From Prevotellaceae bacterium UBA1075 (GTDB taxonomy: Bacteria; Bacteroidota; Bacteroidia; Bacteroidales; Bacteroidaceae), in the NCBI GenBank assembly GCA_002316015.1, contig DCCS01000006.1:11300-75299 (forward strand): 64,000 nt of DNA, given 5' to 3'. The notes beneath the pieces were generated by a model, which was not told the DNA's origin, searched no databases, and was given only the letters and a program-made list of their open reading frames with translations. A program made the translations under genes and the position numbers. Of the stretch, positions 16,372 through 25,661 are shown piece by piece (within the stretch, counting starts at the first letter, position 1; the number at the start of each line of letters is the position of its first letter).

Positions 16372-17163
16372 ATGAGGACAAGACGTTTCATAATGCTGCT
16401 TGCTGCCCTGTTACTGGCGGCAGGCACCTTTGCCATGACAACCGTCAAGGTGAGGAAGGCTGGTACCCTGGCTTCCGTGCTCACACTGGAGCAGCAGGAC
16501 ACGTGCAGTTCGCTGGCTGTTGCTGGGAAACTCAATTCTGCGGACATCATGGTACTCCGCAAGATGGCGGGCAAGAGGCTTGTCTATCTGGACTTGTCAG
16601 AAGTGAGGATTGTGACGAGCGCAAGGCCTTACATGGTGCTGGATGCGGCAGAGGAGTACCTCGTGTGCGTGCCGTATGCGGCCAAGGTGCAGAAGCTCAT
16701 GGAGGGGATGTTTCTTGGCTCCAGGGAAAGGGTACTGTCGTATGGGCCAGCGTATGTGCTTGGTTATCTTTCGGACAAGCCGTTTTCTGTGACTCGAGCC
16801 ACAAGGCTCAGTCTGGTATATAATACGTCCAGGCCAAATCAGAAGGTGGCCGAGTCGCCCCGTTCCGAGATGCGCACCTCCCAGGACGAGTTCGTGTTCC
16901 ATAAGGGAGTGACGGATGAGGATTGGAAAAGGCTGAAAAGCACAGGGGTTGACAAGTTCGCGGGTCACAGGCTGGAAAGGGTAGGGGGCAGGTGCGTGCT
17001 CTACTGCCGTACCAGGAAGGGGGTGTTCTCGGGCGATTTCTTCTATAAGTGCCCTGTCATAAAGACGGTGGTGCTGCCCAAGGGCAAGTCGCTGGACGGG
17101 AGCATTACGGAATATGAGAGCCCTGTGAGGTATGTACACAAGCAGGTGGCAGGGAATCCCTAA
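16372..17163 (+). CDS. Secreted protein, cassette 1 partner
   Basis: The 263-residue protein starts at MRTRRFIMLLAALLLAAG with a clear signal peptide. The region TLASVLTLEQQDTCSSLAV, GKLNSADIMVLRKMAG and RLVYLDLSEVRI resembles the N-terminal segment that precedes leucine-rich repeats in BspA-like surface proteins, but no LRR array follows. The C-terminal half (from about 165) is of unknown type. It begins seven bases after the motif protein and is therefore translationally linked to it. A 94% identical fragment of it lies upstream at 14001-14160. Base composition is richer in GC than the two preceding genes. It could be an immunity or surface-receptor partner; this is inference. Confidence 0.7.
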   Translation: MRTRRFIMLLAALLLAAGTFAMTTVKVRKAGTLASVLTLEQQDTCSSLAVAGKLNSADIMVLRKMAGKRLVYLDLSEVRIVTSARPYMVLDAAEEYLVCVPYAAKVQKLMEGMFLGSRERVLSYGPAYVLGYLSDKPFSVTRATRLSLVYNTSRPNQKVAESPRSEMRTSQDEFVFHKGVTDEDWKRLKSTGVDKFAGHRLERVGGRCVLYCRTRKGVFSGDFFYKCPVIKTVVLPKGKSLDGSITEYESPVRYVHKQVAGNP

Positions 17164-17223
17164 TCAGGACAATACCGCATCTGGCAGTGTGGTGGGCTGG
17201 ATACGAGTGAATGGGTAAAGTTG

Positions 17224-17254
17224 AGGCGTGGAGGCGGTAAATGCCCCCACGCCT
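17224..17254 (+). terminator. Hairpin after cassette 1
   Basis: AGGCGTGG (17224-17231) pairs with CCACGCCT (17247-17254). The T-tract is poor. The hairpin abuts the -33 element of the next promoter. Confidence 0.5.
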
Positions 17255-17285
17255 TTGCATATTTCGCTGTTTATTGCTAACTTTG
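17254..17285 (+). promoter_or_regulatory. Promoter of the SGNH hydrolase gene
   Basis: TTTG (17254-17257) and TAACTTTG (17278-17285) with a 20-base spacer; the ATG at 17316 is 30 bases downstream. Confidence 0.8.
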
Positions 17286-17315
17286 TTAGCGTTATTCCAT
17301 TAAAACTGACATGCA

Positions 17316-17993
17316 ATGACGCGAAACAGACTCTTTCTGCTGCTGCTCTGCCTCACGCTTTTCCTGGGCGCAGGGGCCAAGGTGCGCTCCATCTCGGTGC
17401 TGGGTGACTCCTACAGCACCTACGAGAACTTCCTGCCTGCTGGCAATGCCGTGTGGTACCATGAGCCTTACCTGCCCGAGAAGACCGATGTGACCGATGT
17501 CACACAGACCTGGTGGCACCTGCTCTGCCAGGAGCGTGGCTTCAAACTCGACACCAACAACTCCTACAGTGGTGCCACCATTTGCAACACCGGCTATGGC
17601 GGAAACGACTACACCGACCGCTCCTTTATCACCCGTGCCAGCAACCTGGGCTGCCCCGACATCATCCTGGTCTTCGGCGGCACCAATGACTCCTGGGCCG
17701 ACTCTCCACTGGGTGAAATGAAGTACGAGGGGTATTCCAAGCAGGATCTCTACACCTTCCGCCCGGCCGTGAGCTATCTGGCACGCTATCTGGTGAGGCG
17801 TTATCCCAACACCGATGTCTATTTCATCCTCAACACCGAGCTCAAGCCCGAGATAGGCGAGGCCACCCAGGAGGCATGCAACCACTGGGGTGCCAAGATG
17901 ATTACGCTCAAGGACATCAGCAAGAAGGCTGGGCATCCCGATGCCGCAGGCATGCGCGAGATAGCCCGACAGGTGAGCGAGTGCGTCAAGTGA
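17316..17993 (+). CDS. Secreted SGNH/GDSL-type hydrolase
   Basis: The 225-residue protein has an N-terminal signal peptide and the blocks of the SGNH fold: block I VLGDSYSTYENF with the nucleophile Ser at about residue 32, a Gly block near TGYGGNDY, block III VFGGTNDSW with the oxyanion Asn, and the terminal HPDAAGM with the catalytic His. Enzymes of this type de-esterify polysaccharides or lipids outside the cytoplasm. The GH123-like gene starts 146 bases after it with no clear promoter between, so both may act on the same host or dietary glycan; that link is inference. Confidence 0.88.
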   Translation: MTRNRLFLLLLCLTLFLGAGAKVRSISVLGDSYSTYENFLPAGNAVWYHEPYLPEKTDVTDVTQTWWHLLCQERGFKLDTNNSYSGATICNTGYGGNDYTDRSFITRASNLGCPDIILVFGGTNDSWADSPLGEMKYEGYSKQDLYTFRPAVSYLARYLVRRYPNTDVYFILNTELKPEIGEATQEACNHWGAKMITLKDISKKAGHPDAAGMREIARQVSECVK

Positions 17994-18139
17994 CGCTCAC
18001 GGCTTTTTCGGATCCCGACTTGTGGAAACACGCGCTATGGCCGCCACACATATGCCGAAACCGCCAAGCGCACGCAAGCACGCACATCCGTAAAACCACA
18101 CAACTGAAGAACCGCACAAACGTAACAAACAAGAACAGA

Positions 18140-19840
18140 ATGAGAAAGATGATGACCTGGGCACTTGCCCTATTGACCGCCATCTCCATGCAGGCGCAGC
18201 AACCCGAGCCAGAACTCGCCGACCCTAAGCCTGGTGTACAGGACACCTGGGCGGCTGTAAAGAATGTGACCCTGCAATGGGGCAGTACCGATGTGCGCTA
18301 CTCACGCAGCCAGCCTGCCCAGGGCGGAAAGTCCCTGGTGCTGGATGCATGGAGGGGCGAACGCGTGTCGGCCCAGGCTGTGCTCTCCACCCCCATTGAC
18401 CTCACACGAGTGACCATGGAGGTGAGCGACCTCAAGAGCGGAAGCCACTCCATCCCCTCGGCCTGTGTGCGCAAGTACTTCGTGCGCTATGTCATGACCG
18501 ACTGGCATGCCAACAAGGCCGACTCCTTCCTCCTGCCCGACCACCTCTCGCCCGAGGCCGAGATGCGTGTCGCAGCCCACACCACCCGCCCCCTGTGGCT
18601 GGATGTGCGCGTGCCACAGGATGCAAGGCCAGGCACCTACAAGGGTACCCTGGCCGTCACCTGTGACGGCAAGACCCTCACCCTGCCCCTCTCCATGCGG
18701 GTATGCTCGCGCACTCTGCCCGCACCCAGCGAGTGGGCCTTCCACCTCGACCTCTGGCAGAACCCCTATGCCGTGGCGCGATACTTTGGAGTCCCCCTGT
18801 GGAGCCAGGAGCACTTTGACCACATGCGCCCCCTCATGAAACTGCTTGCCGATGCAGGCGAGAAGGTCATCACCTGCTCCATCATCCAGCATCCCTGGAA
18901 CAGCCAGACCTATGACCCCTTTGAGAGCATGATAGCCAAGATGCGCCAGGTGGACGGGACGTGGAAGTACGACTACACCGTGTTTGACCGCTGGGTGCAG
19001 TTTATGATGGACTGCGGTATAGACCAGCAGATTGACTGCTACACACTGGTGCCCTGGCACTATGTGTTTGACTATTACGACTGTGCCACCAACAGCACAC
19101 GCCTGGTGAAGTGTGAGCCCAAGGAGAAGGCTTACCGCGAGCTCATCCTACCCTTCCTCAAGGACTTCGCTGCGCACCTCAAGGCCAAGGGATGGTTCTC
19201 GCGCACCTGCATAGCCATGGACGAGCGTCCCATGGACCAGTTGCAGGCAGCCTGGGACATCGTGAGGGAGGCCGACCCAGGCTACCGCATCGAGGGAGCC
19301 ATGAACTACAAGGTGGGCGAGACGGGACTCATCGACCAGATGCACGACATCAGCATCTCCTACAACGATGCCCATGTGCCCGCCGACTACCTCAATGCCC
19401 GCCGTGCCAAGGGACAGAAGACCACCTTCTACACCTGCTGTGGTCCCGACCGTCCCAACACGTTCACCTTCTCCGACCCTGCCGAGTCGGCCTACTTGGG
19501 CTGGCATGCCTTTGCCCTGGGCTTTGACGGCTATCTGCGCTGGGCCTACAACAGTTGGCCTGCCCGTCCCTGCCAAGACAGCCGCTTCGTCACCTGGTCC
19601 TCGGGTGACTGCTTCCTGGCCTACCCCACGGGCAGCAGCATACGCATGGAGCGGATGGTGGAGGGCATACAGGCATACGAGAAACTGCGCATCTTGACTC
19701 CCACACTCACAGCGGCACAGAAGAAGCTGCTCAACCGGGCACTCGATCCTTTCCGTCCTGTGGTGTACGACACGGAGACCGATGCCGCCCAGGCAGTCAA
19801 CACCGCCCGGGCTGTACTCAAAAGACTCAGTGGAAAATAA
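18140..19840 (+). CDS. GH123-like (DUF4091) glycoside hydrolase, secreted
   Basis: The 566-residue protein starts with a signal peptide (MRKMMTWALALLTAISMQAQ). An N-terminal beta domain (about 30-200) is followed by a TIM-barrel-like region with the adjacent acidic pair D361-E362 in IAMDERPMDQ, the arrangement used for substrate-assisted catalysis by GH123 beta-N-acetylgalactosaminidases. The segments YNDAHVPADYL and AYLGWHAFALGFDGYLRWAYNSW match the C-terminal part of DUF4091/GH123 proteins. The likely substrate is a terminal N-acetylgalactosaminide of host glycans, by family analogy. The frame is open further upstream but the signal peptide fixes the start. GH84 and the sulfatase-activating enzyme elsewhere in the window fit a host-glycan diet. 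Confidence 0.85.
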   Translation: MRKMMTWALALLTAISMQAQQPEPELADPKPGVQDTWAAVKNVTLQWGSTDVRYSRSQPAQGGKSLVLDAWRGERVSAQAVLSTPIDLTRVTMEVSDLKSGSHSIPSACVRKYFVRYVMTDWHANKADSFLLPDHLSPEAEMRVAAHTTRPLWLDVRVPQDARPGTYKGTLAVTCDGKTLTLPLSMRVCSRTLPAPSEWAFHLDLWQNPYAVARYFGVPLWSQEHFDHMRPLMKLLADAGEKVITCSIIQHPWNSQTYDPFESMIAKMRQVDGTWKYDYTVFDRWVQFMMDCGIDQQIDCYTLVPWHYVFDYYDCATNSTRLVKCEPKEKAYRELILPFLKDFAAHLKAKGWFSRTCIAMDERPMDQLQAAWDIVREADPGYRIEGAMNYKVGETGLIDQMHDISISYNDAHVPADYLNARRAKGQKTTFYTCCGPDRPNTFTFSDPAESAYLGWHAFALGFDGYLRWAYNSWPARPCQDSRFVTWSSGDCFLAYPTGSSIRMERMVEGIQAYEKLRILTPTLTAAQKKLLNRALDPFRPVVYDTETDAAQAVNTARAVLKRLSGK

Positions 19841-20215
19841 GCGCGGGGAGGAGACCTGCAATTGCCCTATGGGCACACGGGTGCCATGGCCTGTACAGAA
19901 AAGTCAGCATGCTCTTCCCCGAATTAAACCATGCAACCACATGCTGCCGCTGCGTATGGCATCCCCCACTCTGGCCCGGGCACGGGGAATGGCCTGCTGA
20001 AGGAATGTGAGAAACAGGATGACACGGAAAGTTCACCAGGAGGAAGCGGACATGCAACTACTCGCCTCCCCCTACATTCCGAAAACAAAAGAAAACAGGA
20101 AGGGCGGAAGATGAGGGGGCTTGCCACTGCCATGGAGGCTCTTTTGGCATCTGGCCGGTTTCATCCCACCTTCCGCCCTTCCTGCCACACGCCACGCCAA
20201 GGCTTGGCGCGACGT
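19841..20215. other. Convergent intergenic region with long inverted repeat
   Basis: These 375 bases separate a plus-strand gene from a minus-strand gene. The only clear structure is a 15-base perfect inverted repeat at 20096-20110 and 20170-20184. Long overlapping frames on the plus strand here lack family features and are rejected. Confidence 0.55.
20096..20184. terminator. 15-bp inverted repeat with 59-base loop
   Basis: CAGGAAGGGCGGAAG (20096-20110) pairs perfectly with CTTCCGCCCTTCCTG (20170-20184). It lies between convergent genes and could form a long bidirectional stem, but the large loop and missing T-tract make it an unusual terminator; it may instead be the ends of a small mobile element remnant. 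Confidence 0.45.
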
Positions 20216-20701
20216 TCATGCGTTGCCTGCCGATGGGGGCAAGGGCATCTCTGGGGCGGGCTTCTGGCGGGGGAAACGCAGATTGTCGCGCACGATCTGT
20301 CTGGGATCCATCAAAGGAAGTATGAGACGAGGCAAGCCCGCCTCCTCGCTCTTGACCGAGAGCATGCCACGTGCGGCTCCCAGGGTGATGTCGGCCAAAT
20401 GGCAAGCCAGTCCGCACGGCACAACCCACTGGTCACCCTGCAACTGGTAAAGCGCGCTCCAACTCTCACGCGAGAACTCTATCACGCCTTGTGTGCCTAT
20501 AATGAGCTGGGTGATGTCGTTCTTCTTGTATTCCACATTCATGTTGCACAGCACCTGGCGCAAGGCTGTGTTCGCGTTGAACTGAATCTGGTTTCCAATC
20601 TGCATGTCATCCTCTGGCCATCCGTTGGAAAGGTTCACAAACTGCAACAGACGCACGTCCTTGAGACGGAACTGCAACTGTATTTCTCTCTTCTTTTCCA
20701 T
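20216..20701 (-). CDS. Possible SecB-like chaperone
   Basis: A 161-residue acidic and hydrophobic protein without signal peptide, so cytoplasmic. The order of strands (REIQLQFRLKDVRLLQFVNL near the N terminus, then IGNQIQFNANTALRQVLCNM) and the ending LADITLGAARGML..LPRLILPLMDPRQIV resemble Bacteroidetes proteins with a SecB-like fold, which bind unfolded secretory or toxin proteins. The similarity is from general pattern and not from a decisive motif. The last ten residues (KPAPEMPLPPSAGNA) look like a low-complexity tail. It stands alone between convergent and tandem neighbours. Confidence 0.5.
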   Translation of the reverse strand: MEKKREIQLQFRLKDVRLLQFVNLSNGWPEDDMQIGNQIQFNANTALRQVLCNMNVEYKKNDITQLIIGTQGVIEFSRESWSALYQLQGDQWVVPCGLACHLADITLGAARGMLSVKSEEAGLPRLILPLMDPRQIVRDNLRFPRQKPAPEMPLPPSAGNA

Positions 20702-20910
20702 AATACTATTTTGTTTCTAAGTGGATTCTTGTTTGAGCCGGGGACTTCTGTGCATGACACGCAGCCCGCCGCGTCCCAGTCCAGACGCACCTGCTGTCCC
20801 AGGAGGTAAAGTCAACGTGACGAAACCGGAAGCGCTGGCACACGCCTCACGGTGCGCTGCGTGTCCATGGTGTGTGCGCTGGATGTTCATCCGGGAGTAA
20901 ATGCTGCCGG
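20702..20910. other. Intergenic, no clear feature
   Basis: No gene, hairpin or exact TAnnTTTG box was found upstream of the 20216-20701 gene, although it probably holds its promoter. Confidence 0.4.
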
Positions 20911-22353
20911 TCAGTGCGTGCGCACAACAATAGCGTTGAGGTAATAAAAACGATGTACACTTGTGTTGTGCGTTCCCGGCATCACGCCCAGTGTGACCCG
21001 TCCGTCGTGCGAGGGGCGCACACCCTTGAAGAGAAGCACCTCGCGGCTGTTGTTGGCCGGCTCTATCGAACCAGCGTGGCACTCAAGACCCTGCACCACG
21101 AATGTGGTCTGCCGGAAGTCCTTGCATCCTTCACGCGAAGCATAGACGGTGAGGTCATACCTCAGCGCGGGGTTGAGATGCCCCAGTGTGTACTCTGCCA
21201 TAGGGCGAGCCTGGGCATTCCCGAATTTCCCGGCCGCATAACCCCAGTGTGCTGTCGCGCTCACCTTGGCTGGCATGAGCATGCGGGTGAGCGTGTAGGC
21301 CACCCCGTTCTGGTTACTGCCCGACATGGGCTGGGTGGCGGTGAGCGTGATGCCCGTAGGATGCTGATGCTCATCGAGTATCCTGGTGTGCGTGCGAAGG
21401 TCGGTGCCTATGTTGTTCCACGCACGGTCACCACAGTCACCCCGGCCAAAGTTCAGCTTCACCTTGCCCGATGGCTTGATGTCGTTGACCAGGGCATATC
21501 CCACATCGCTCATGTCAGCCACCTCATACGGGGTGGCGCAAGCCCTGTGGGCTGCCTTCTGGCAGGTGAGGGCTGTGACAGCGTCCACACCATATGGTTT
21601 GTACTTGAACGCTATCGGTGAGATGCCCGTAAGACACTCAAGCCAGGTACACGCGGCAGTGTACCTGCCAAAACTGAGGTCGAGGTGATAGCCGTCGCGG
21701 CAGAGGTTGTCACCCAACCACGAGGAGCGCGCGTTTTGTATGGCCGTTCCGCTGGGCACCAGGAACGTGAGTTCGGGGTGTGCCGCCATGGCCTGCCGCA
21801 CCGCACATCTGATGCTGTCGTACATGGTCTGCTGACTACTTCCATAGTTGGCGAAGCCTCCGTGGGTGGAGTCGTGCGCATAGGCCCACGTCATGTGGAA
21901 GCCCAGTCGCACGTCGGGATTGGGACACAGGCGAGCCGCATACCGCAGCAACTCACTCATGCAGGGGTCATATGTGGCGTACATGCCCGACTCTGGACTG
22001 GCCTGCTGCACAGTGATGCAGTCCCATGGCTCATCCTGCACGATTGCCTTCAGAGCCATGTGCGCCCTGTTGGTACGTACCCCACGCACCACCTTGCGGT
22101 ACTCAAAGGTGTTGTTCCCCTCCGTGACATCCCGCCAATGCGAGGCAAATCCCTGGCCACCACGATAGCCGTTTCCGATAATCATCTCCACGCCTGCCTC
22201 GCGCCCCAATTCGTAAAGATACTGTTCTATTGCGTCTTGCGAGAAACTGTTTCCGATGGCCAGCACACGCAGGGTGTCACCTTCGTGCGCCCACACGGCC
22301 AAACTGCCAAGCAGCGAGAGGAGCGCAAGTGTGAGTTTTCTCATTATGTCCAT
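20911..22353 (-). CDS. Secreted DUF4886/SGNH-type protein with extra C-terminal domain
   Basis: The 480-residue protein (or 477 from MRKLTLALLSLLG at 22344) has a signal peptide followed by VLAIGNSFSQDAIEQY, the SGNH block I form seen in DUF4886 proteins, then conserved ITVQQASPESG and a terminal GYHLDLSFGRYTAACTWLE segment carrying the His. These make a complete hydrolase-type domain to about residue 265. Residues from about 280 form a second, beta-rich domain (KVKLNFGRGDCGDRAWNNIG and onward), perhaps carbohydrate binding. The substrate is unknown; related proteins occur near polysaccharide-degrading genes. Confidence 0.8.
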   Translation of the reverse strand: MDIMRKLTLALLSLLGSLAVWAHEGDTLRVLAIGNSFSQDAIEQYLYELGREAGVEMIIGNGYRGGQGFASHWRDVTEGNNTFEYRKVVRGVRTNRAHMALKAIVQDEPWDCITVQQASPESGMYATYDPCMSELLRYAARLCPNPDVRLGFHMTWAYAHDSTHGGFANYGSSQQTMYDSIRCAVRQAMAAHPELTFLVPSGTAIQNARSSWLGDNLCRDGYHLDLSFGRYTAACTWLECLTGISPIAFKYKPYGVDAVTALTCQKAAHRACATPYEVADMSDVGYALVNDIKPSGKVKLNFGRGDCGDRAWNNIGTDLRTHTRILDEHQHPTGITLTATQPMSGSNQNGVAYTLTRMLMPAKVSATAHWGYAAGKFGNAQARPMAEYTLGHLNPALRYDLTVYASREGCKDFRQTTFVVQGLECHAGSIEPANNSREVLLFKGVRPSHDGRVTLGVMPGTHNTSVHRFYYLNAIVVRTH

Positions 22354-22499
22354 TGTGTCTTCTTGTCCTGTTTTTCCAGTCCATCCCGCACCTTATGGCG
22401 CGTCATTCCCGGCCCGGCATTAAAAACAGACACCGGACAGAGCTGGGTTATTCCCCGTGCCCCGTCCGGTGCCTGGAGTTCCTGACCGAGGTCTGGAGA

Positions 22500-25400
22500 T
22501 TACTTCTTGTCCATCTTGCCCATCGTCAGATAGGCTGTGGGGGCAGCCACAAAGATTGACGACAGAGTGCCGAAGATGACACCCAGGATCATGGCAAAGG
22601 CGAAACTGCGTATGCTTGCGCCTCCAAGGCAGAAGATGACCGCCAACACAATGAACGTGGATACAGAAGTGTTGATCGTACGGTTCAGAGTGTTGTTCAG
22701 CGCGGTGTTGAACAATTCCTTTCTGTCATGGTTGGGATACAGGCCCTGGTATTCGCGAATACGGTCGAAGACCACCACCTTGTCATTGATGGAATAGCCT
22801 ATGGCAGTCAGCACGGCGCCTATGAACGTCTGGTCAATCTCCAGCGAGAATGGCATCCAGCCCCAGCAGATAGAGTATGTGCCCAGAATGAGCAGGGTGT
22901 CGCATGTGAGTGCCACGATTGAGCCAATCGAGAACGCCACGTTGCGGAAACGCGCCAGGATATAGACGAAGATGGCGGCCAGAGCCAGTACCACACTGAC
23001 GATGGCCCCATAGGTGATGTCTTCGGCCATCGACGGGCCCACCTTCTGGCTGCTGATGATAGAGCCGCCGGCACGCTCGTCGCGGTTGATGAAGTTCTCC
23101 AGGGTAAGATTGTCCGCCAGGAGTTTGCCACCCTTGAGTACTTCAAAGAGTTTGGCCTCTATCTCATGGTCCACATCCACACCATCCTCGTTGATACGGT
23201 AGTTGGTGGAGATGCGGATGGTCTTTCCGTCGGTTCCCAGCGCGATGGCGTTGGTGGTGCTTTCGGGGAAAGCCTCGCTGAGCAGCGTGCGCACAGTCTC
23301 GGGGGCCACCTGCTGCTCAAAGAGCACCACGAAGTTGCGCCCGCCCGTGAAATCAATGCTCTTGCTGAAGCCTCTGGTGAACATGAAGCCAAGGCTCAGA
23401 ACCACCAGGATGCCGAAGATGGTGAAACTCTTGCGGTATGAGTCCATAATCTTGAAGGCTGGGTTCTGGAAAGATATCTTGTTGCCGATGGCCGTCTGGA
23501 ACGTCAGGTTCTTCCACTTGCCGCGGTCCATTACCTCGGTGTAGAGCACGCGTGTGAGGAACACGGCGGTGAAGAAGCTCACACAGATACCGATGAACAG
23601 GGTGGTGGCAAAGCCACGGATGGGTCCTGTGCCGAAGTTGTACAGGATGACTGCCGTGATAAGACTGGTGAGGTTGGAGTCGAAGATGGCGCTGAAGGCA
23701 TTCTTGTAACCAGCCTCAAGTGCCTCGCGCACGGCCTTTCCCGCGCGCATTTCCTCCTTGGTCCGCTCATAGATAAGCACATTGGCATCCACGGCCATGC
23801 CCAATGTGAGCACCATGCCGGCGATTCCGCTCATGGTGAGGGCGGCCTGGAAACTGGTGAGGATGCCCACCGTGAAGAAGAGGTTCAGAACCAGGGCGGC
23901 ATTGGCCACCATTCCGGGAACCATCCCGTACATGGTCACCATGTAGAGCATCAGGATGACAAACGCGATGACACAACTCCAGATGCCCTGCTGGATGGAC
24001 TCTGCGCCCAGTGAGGGGCCCACAATCTCCTCGCTCACGATTTTGGCAGGAGCGGGCATCTTTCCGCTCTTCAGCACGTTGGCCAGGTCACGGGTCTCCT
24101 CGGCGGTGAACGAGCCTGTGATTTCCGAACTTCCTCCCGTTATCTCGCTCTGCACGGTGGGCGCGCTGTACACATTGTCGTCAAGCACAATGGCCACGCA
24201 ACGCTTCAGGTTGGCCTTTGTGAGCGCAGCCCAGCGGCGTGCGCCGTCCGCATTCATCTTCATGCTCACACAGGGATGTCCGTGCTGGTCATAGGTGTCG
24301 CTCGCGTCTGTCACCACATCGCCCTCCAGGGGTGCCCGTCCGTTACGCTCGGTCACCTTGATGGCATACAGTTCGTAGATGTTCGCGTTGGCGCCCTCGC
24401 CGATCCCCTTCACGCCCCACTTCAGGCGCAGGTCTGAGGGCAGGACTTCCTTGGCCTCGGGACTCTCGAGGAGTTCGCTGATGGTGTCCATGTCGCGCTT
24501 CGAGGCATATCCGACCACACAACCGTATGCGCCTTGGGTCAACTGCAGACGACTCAACAGGGGATGCTGCTTGTGTGCCTTCTCGATGTCAGCGGCCGTG
24601 AGGGTGCTGTTTGCCTTCTCCTCCTTGTCGCCGCCCACCACTGCGGCCAGGTCTCCCTTGGCAACCTTGGCGGTGTCCTTAGCCTCCTTGGCCTTGGCGG
24701 TGGTGGCCAGCGTGTCGGCCTTGGCTTGAAGTTGTGTGGTGTCGGCCTTGATGCCGTGCTGCGCGGCGGCCAGTTTGCTGTCCAGTGTCACCAGGAAGGG
24801 AGTCACCTCGTTGCTGTTGTAGGTCTCCCAGAACTCCAGGTTGGCACTGCCCTGCAGGAGTTTGCGCACACGCTCGGGTTCCTTCACACCAGGCATCTCC
24901 ACCATGATGCGGCCCTCCTGGCCCTCGAGCGCCTGTATGTTGGGCTGCACCACGCCGAAGCGGTCGATACGTGTGCGCAGCACGTTGTATGAATTGTTGA
25001 TGGCACTCTCCACCTCAGCCCGGAGCACACGCTCCACTTCCTTGTCACTGCTGTTGGTGGTCACCTTGTCACGCAGTTGCTGCGTGGCAAAGAGCTCGGC
25101 CAGCGATTTTTGGGGAGCGAGAGCCTTATAGTCCTTGACAAACAAGGTGATGAAGTCACTCTGGCTGTTGGCCGACTCTGTGGTGGCCTGCTCGATGGCC
25201 TTGCGGAAGTTCTCGTCGGTCTCCTCCTTGTGGTCTGCCAGAGCCTTCACCACATCAGGCACGCTCACCTCCAGGATGACGTTCATGCCGCCCTTGAGGT
25301 CCAGGCCCAGTCCGATGCCCATCTCGCGGCATTCCTTCAGTGTCCAGACGTTGCAATACACCTTGTTGTTGAGCACCGAGTCGAGATAGTGGTCGGCAGC

Positions 25401-25535
25401 CTCCTCTCCCTCGGTCTGCGCTATGGACTTCGCCTTGCTCTCAAAGTGGCTGGTAACCACCGAGAAACTCAGGTAGAAGAGGCAGACAAGGGTAAGTAGT
25501 AGGGCGAAAACCTTTACAAATCCTTTGTTTTGCAT
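22500..25535 (-). CDS. secDF: SecD-SecF fusion, protein translocase accessory
   Basis: SecDF uses the proton gradient to help complete export through SecYEG. In this 1011-residue protein SecD (about 1-620) and SecF (about 650-1011) are one chain. SecD features are the first helix, LGLDLKGGMNVILEV, the periplasmic domain ending with MPAPAKIVSEEIVGPSLG, and helices with TLGMAVDANVLIYERTKEE. SecF features are SIDFTGGRNFVVLFE and AIGYSINDKVVVFDRIRE. A stretch of about 90 residues rich in Lys, Ala and Thr (near residues 260-330) interrupts the first periplasmic domain. The start MQNKGFVKVF is chosen because sequence before it is AT-rich leader. The gene appears to be monocistronic. Confidence 0.97.
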   Translation of the reverse strand: MQNKGFVKVFALLLTLVCLFYLSFSVVTSHFESKAKSIAQTEGEEAADHYLDSVLNNKVYCNVWTLKECREMGIGLGLDLKGGMNVILEVSVPDVVKALADHKEETDENFRKAIEQATTESANSQSDFITLFVKDYKALAPQKSLAELFATQQLRDKVTTNSSDKEVERVLRAEVESAINNSYNVLRTRIDRFGVVQPNIQALEGQEGRIMVEMPGVKEPERVRKLLQGSANLEFWETYNSNEVTPFLVTLDSKLAAAQHGIKADTTQLQAKADTLATTAKAKEAKDTAKVAKGDLAAVVGGDKEEKANSTLTAADIEKAHKQHPLLSRLQLTQGAYGCVVGYASKRDMDTISELLESPEAKEVLPSDLRLKWGVKGIGEGANANIYELYAIKVTERNGRAPLEGDVVTDASDTYDQHGHPCVSMKMNADGARRWAALTKANLKRCVAIVLDDNVYSAPTVQSEITGGSSEITGSFTAEETRDLANVLKSGKMPAPAKIVSEEIVGPSLGAESIQQGIWSCVIAFVILMLYMVTMYGMVPGMVANAALVLNLFFTVGILTSFQAALTMSGIAGMVLTLGMAVDANVLIYERTKEEMRAGKAVREALEAGYKNAFSAIFDSNLTSLITAVILYNFGTGPIRGFATTLFIGICVSFFTAVFLTRVLYTEVMDRGKWKNLTFQTAIGNKISFQNPAFKIMDSYRKSFTIFGILVVLSLGFMFTRGFSKSIDFTGGRNFVVLFEQQVAPETVRTLLSEAFPESTTNAIALGTDGKTIRISTNYRINEDGVDVDHEIEAKLFEVLKGGKLLADNLTLENFINRDERAGGSIISSQKVGPSMAEDITYGAIVSVVLALAAIFVYILARFRNVAFSIGSIVALTCDTLLILGTYSICWGWMPFSLEIDQTFIGAVLTAIGYSINDKVVVFDRIREYQGLYPNHDRKELFNTALNNTLNRTINTSVSTFIVLAVIFCLGGASIRSFAFAMILGVIFGTLSSIFVAAPTAYLTMGKMDKK

Positions 25536-25596
25536 TTTTAGTATTATTTGTTGTTTTTTATCTTGCCGTTTGTGGCGTATAAAACGCGATATAGCG

Positions 25597-25604
25597 CAAA
25601 GGTA
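25597..25604 (-). promoter_or_regulatory. -7 element of secDF
   Basis: TACCTTTG on the minus strand, 61 bases before the ATG at 25535. The upstream partner is not clear. Confidence 0.55.
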
Positions 25605-25661
25605 CATATTTTTTTGTGACTACTTGCACCCTCCTGCCAATTTCTGCTGAAAAGCCACGCT

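Noticed and set aside
19931..20809. 292-codon plus-strand frame over the convergent region
   Set aside because: It spans a long inverted repeat and the antisense of a better-supported minus-strand gene and has no domain.
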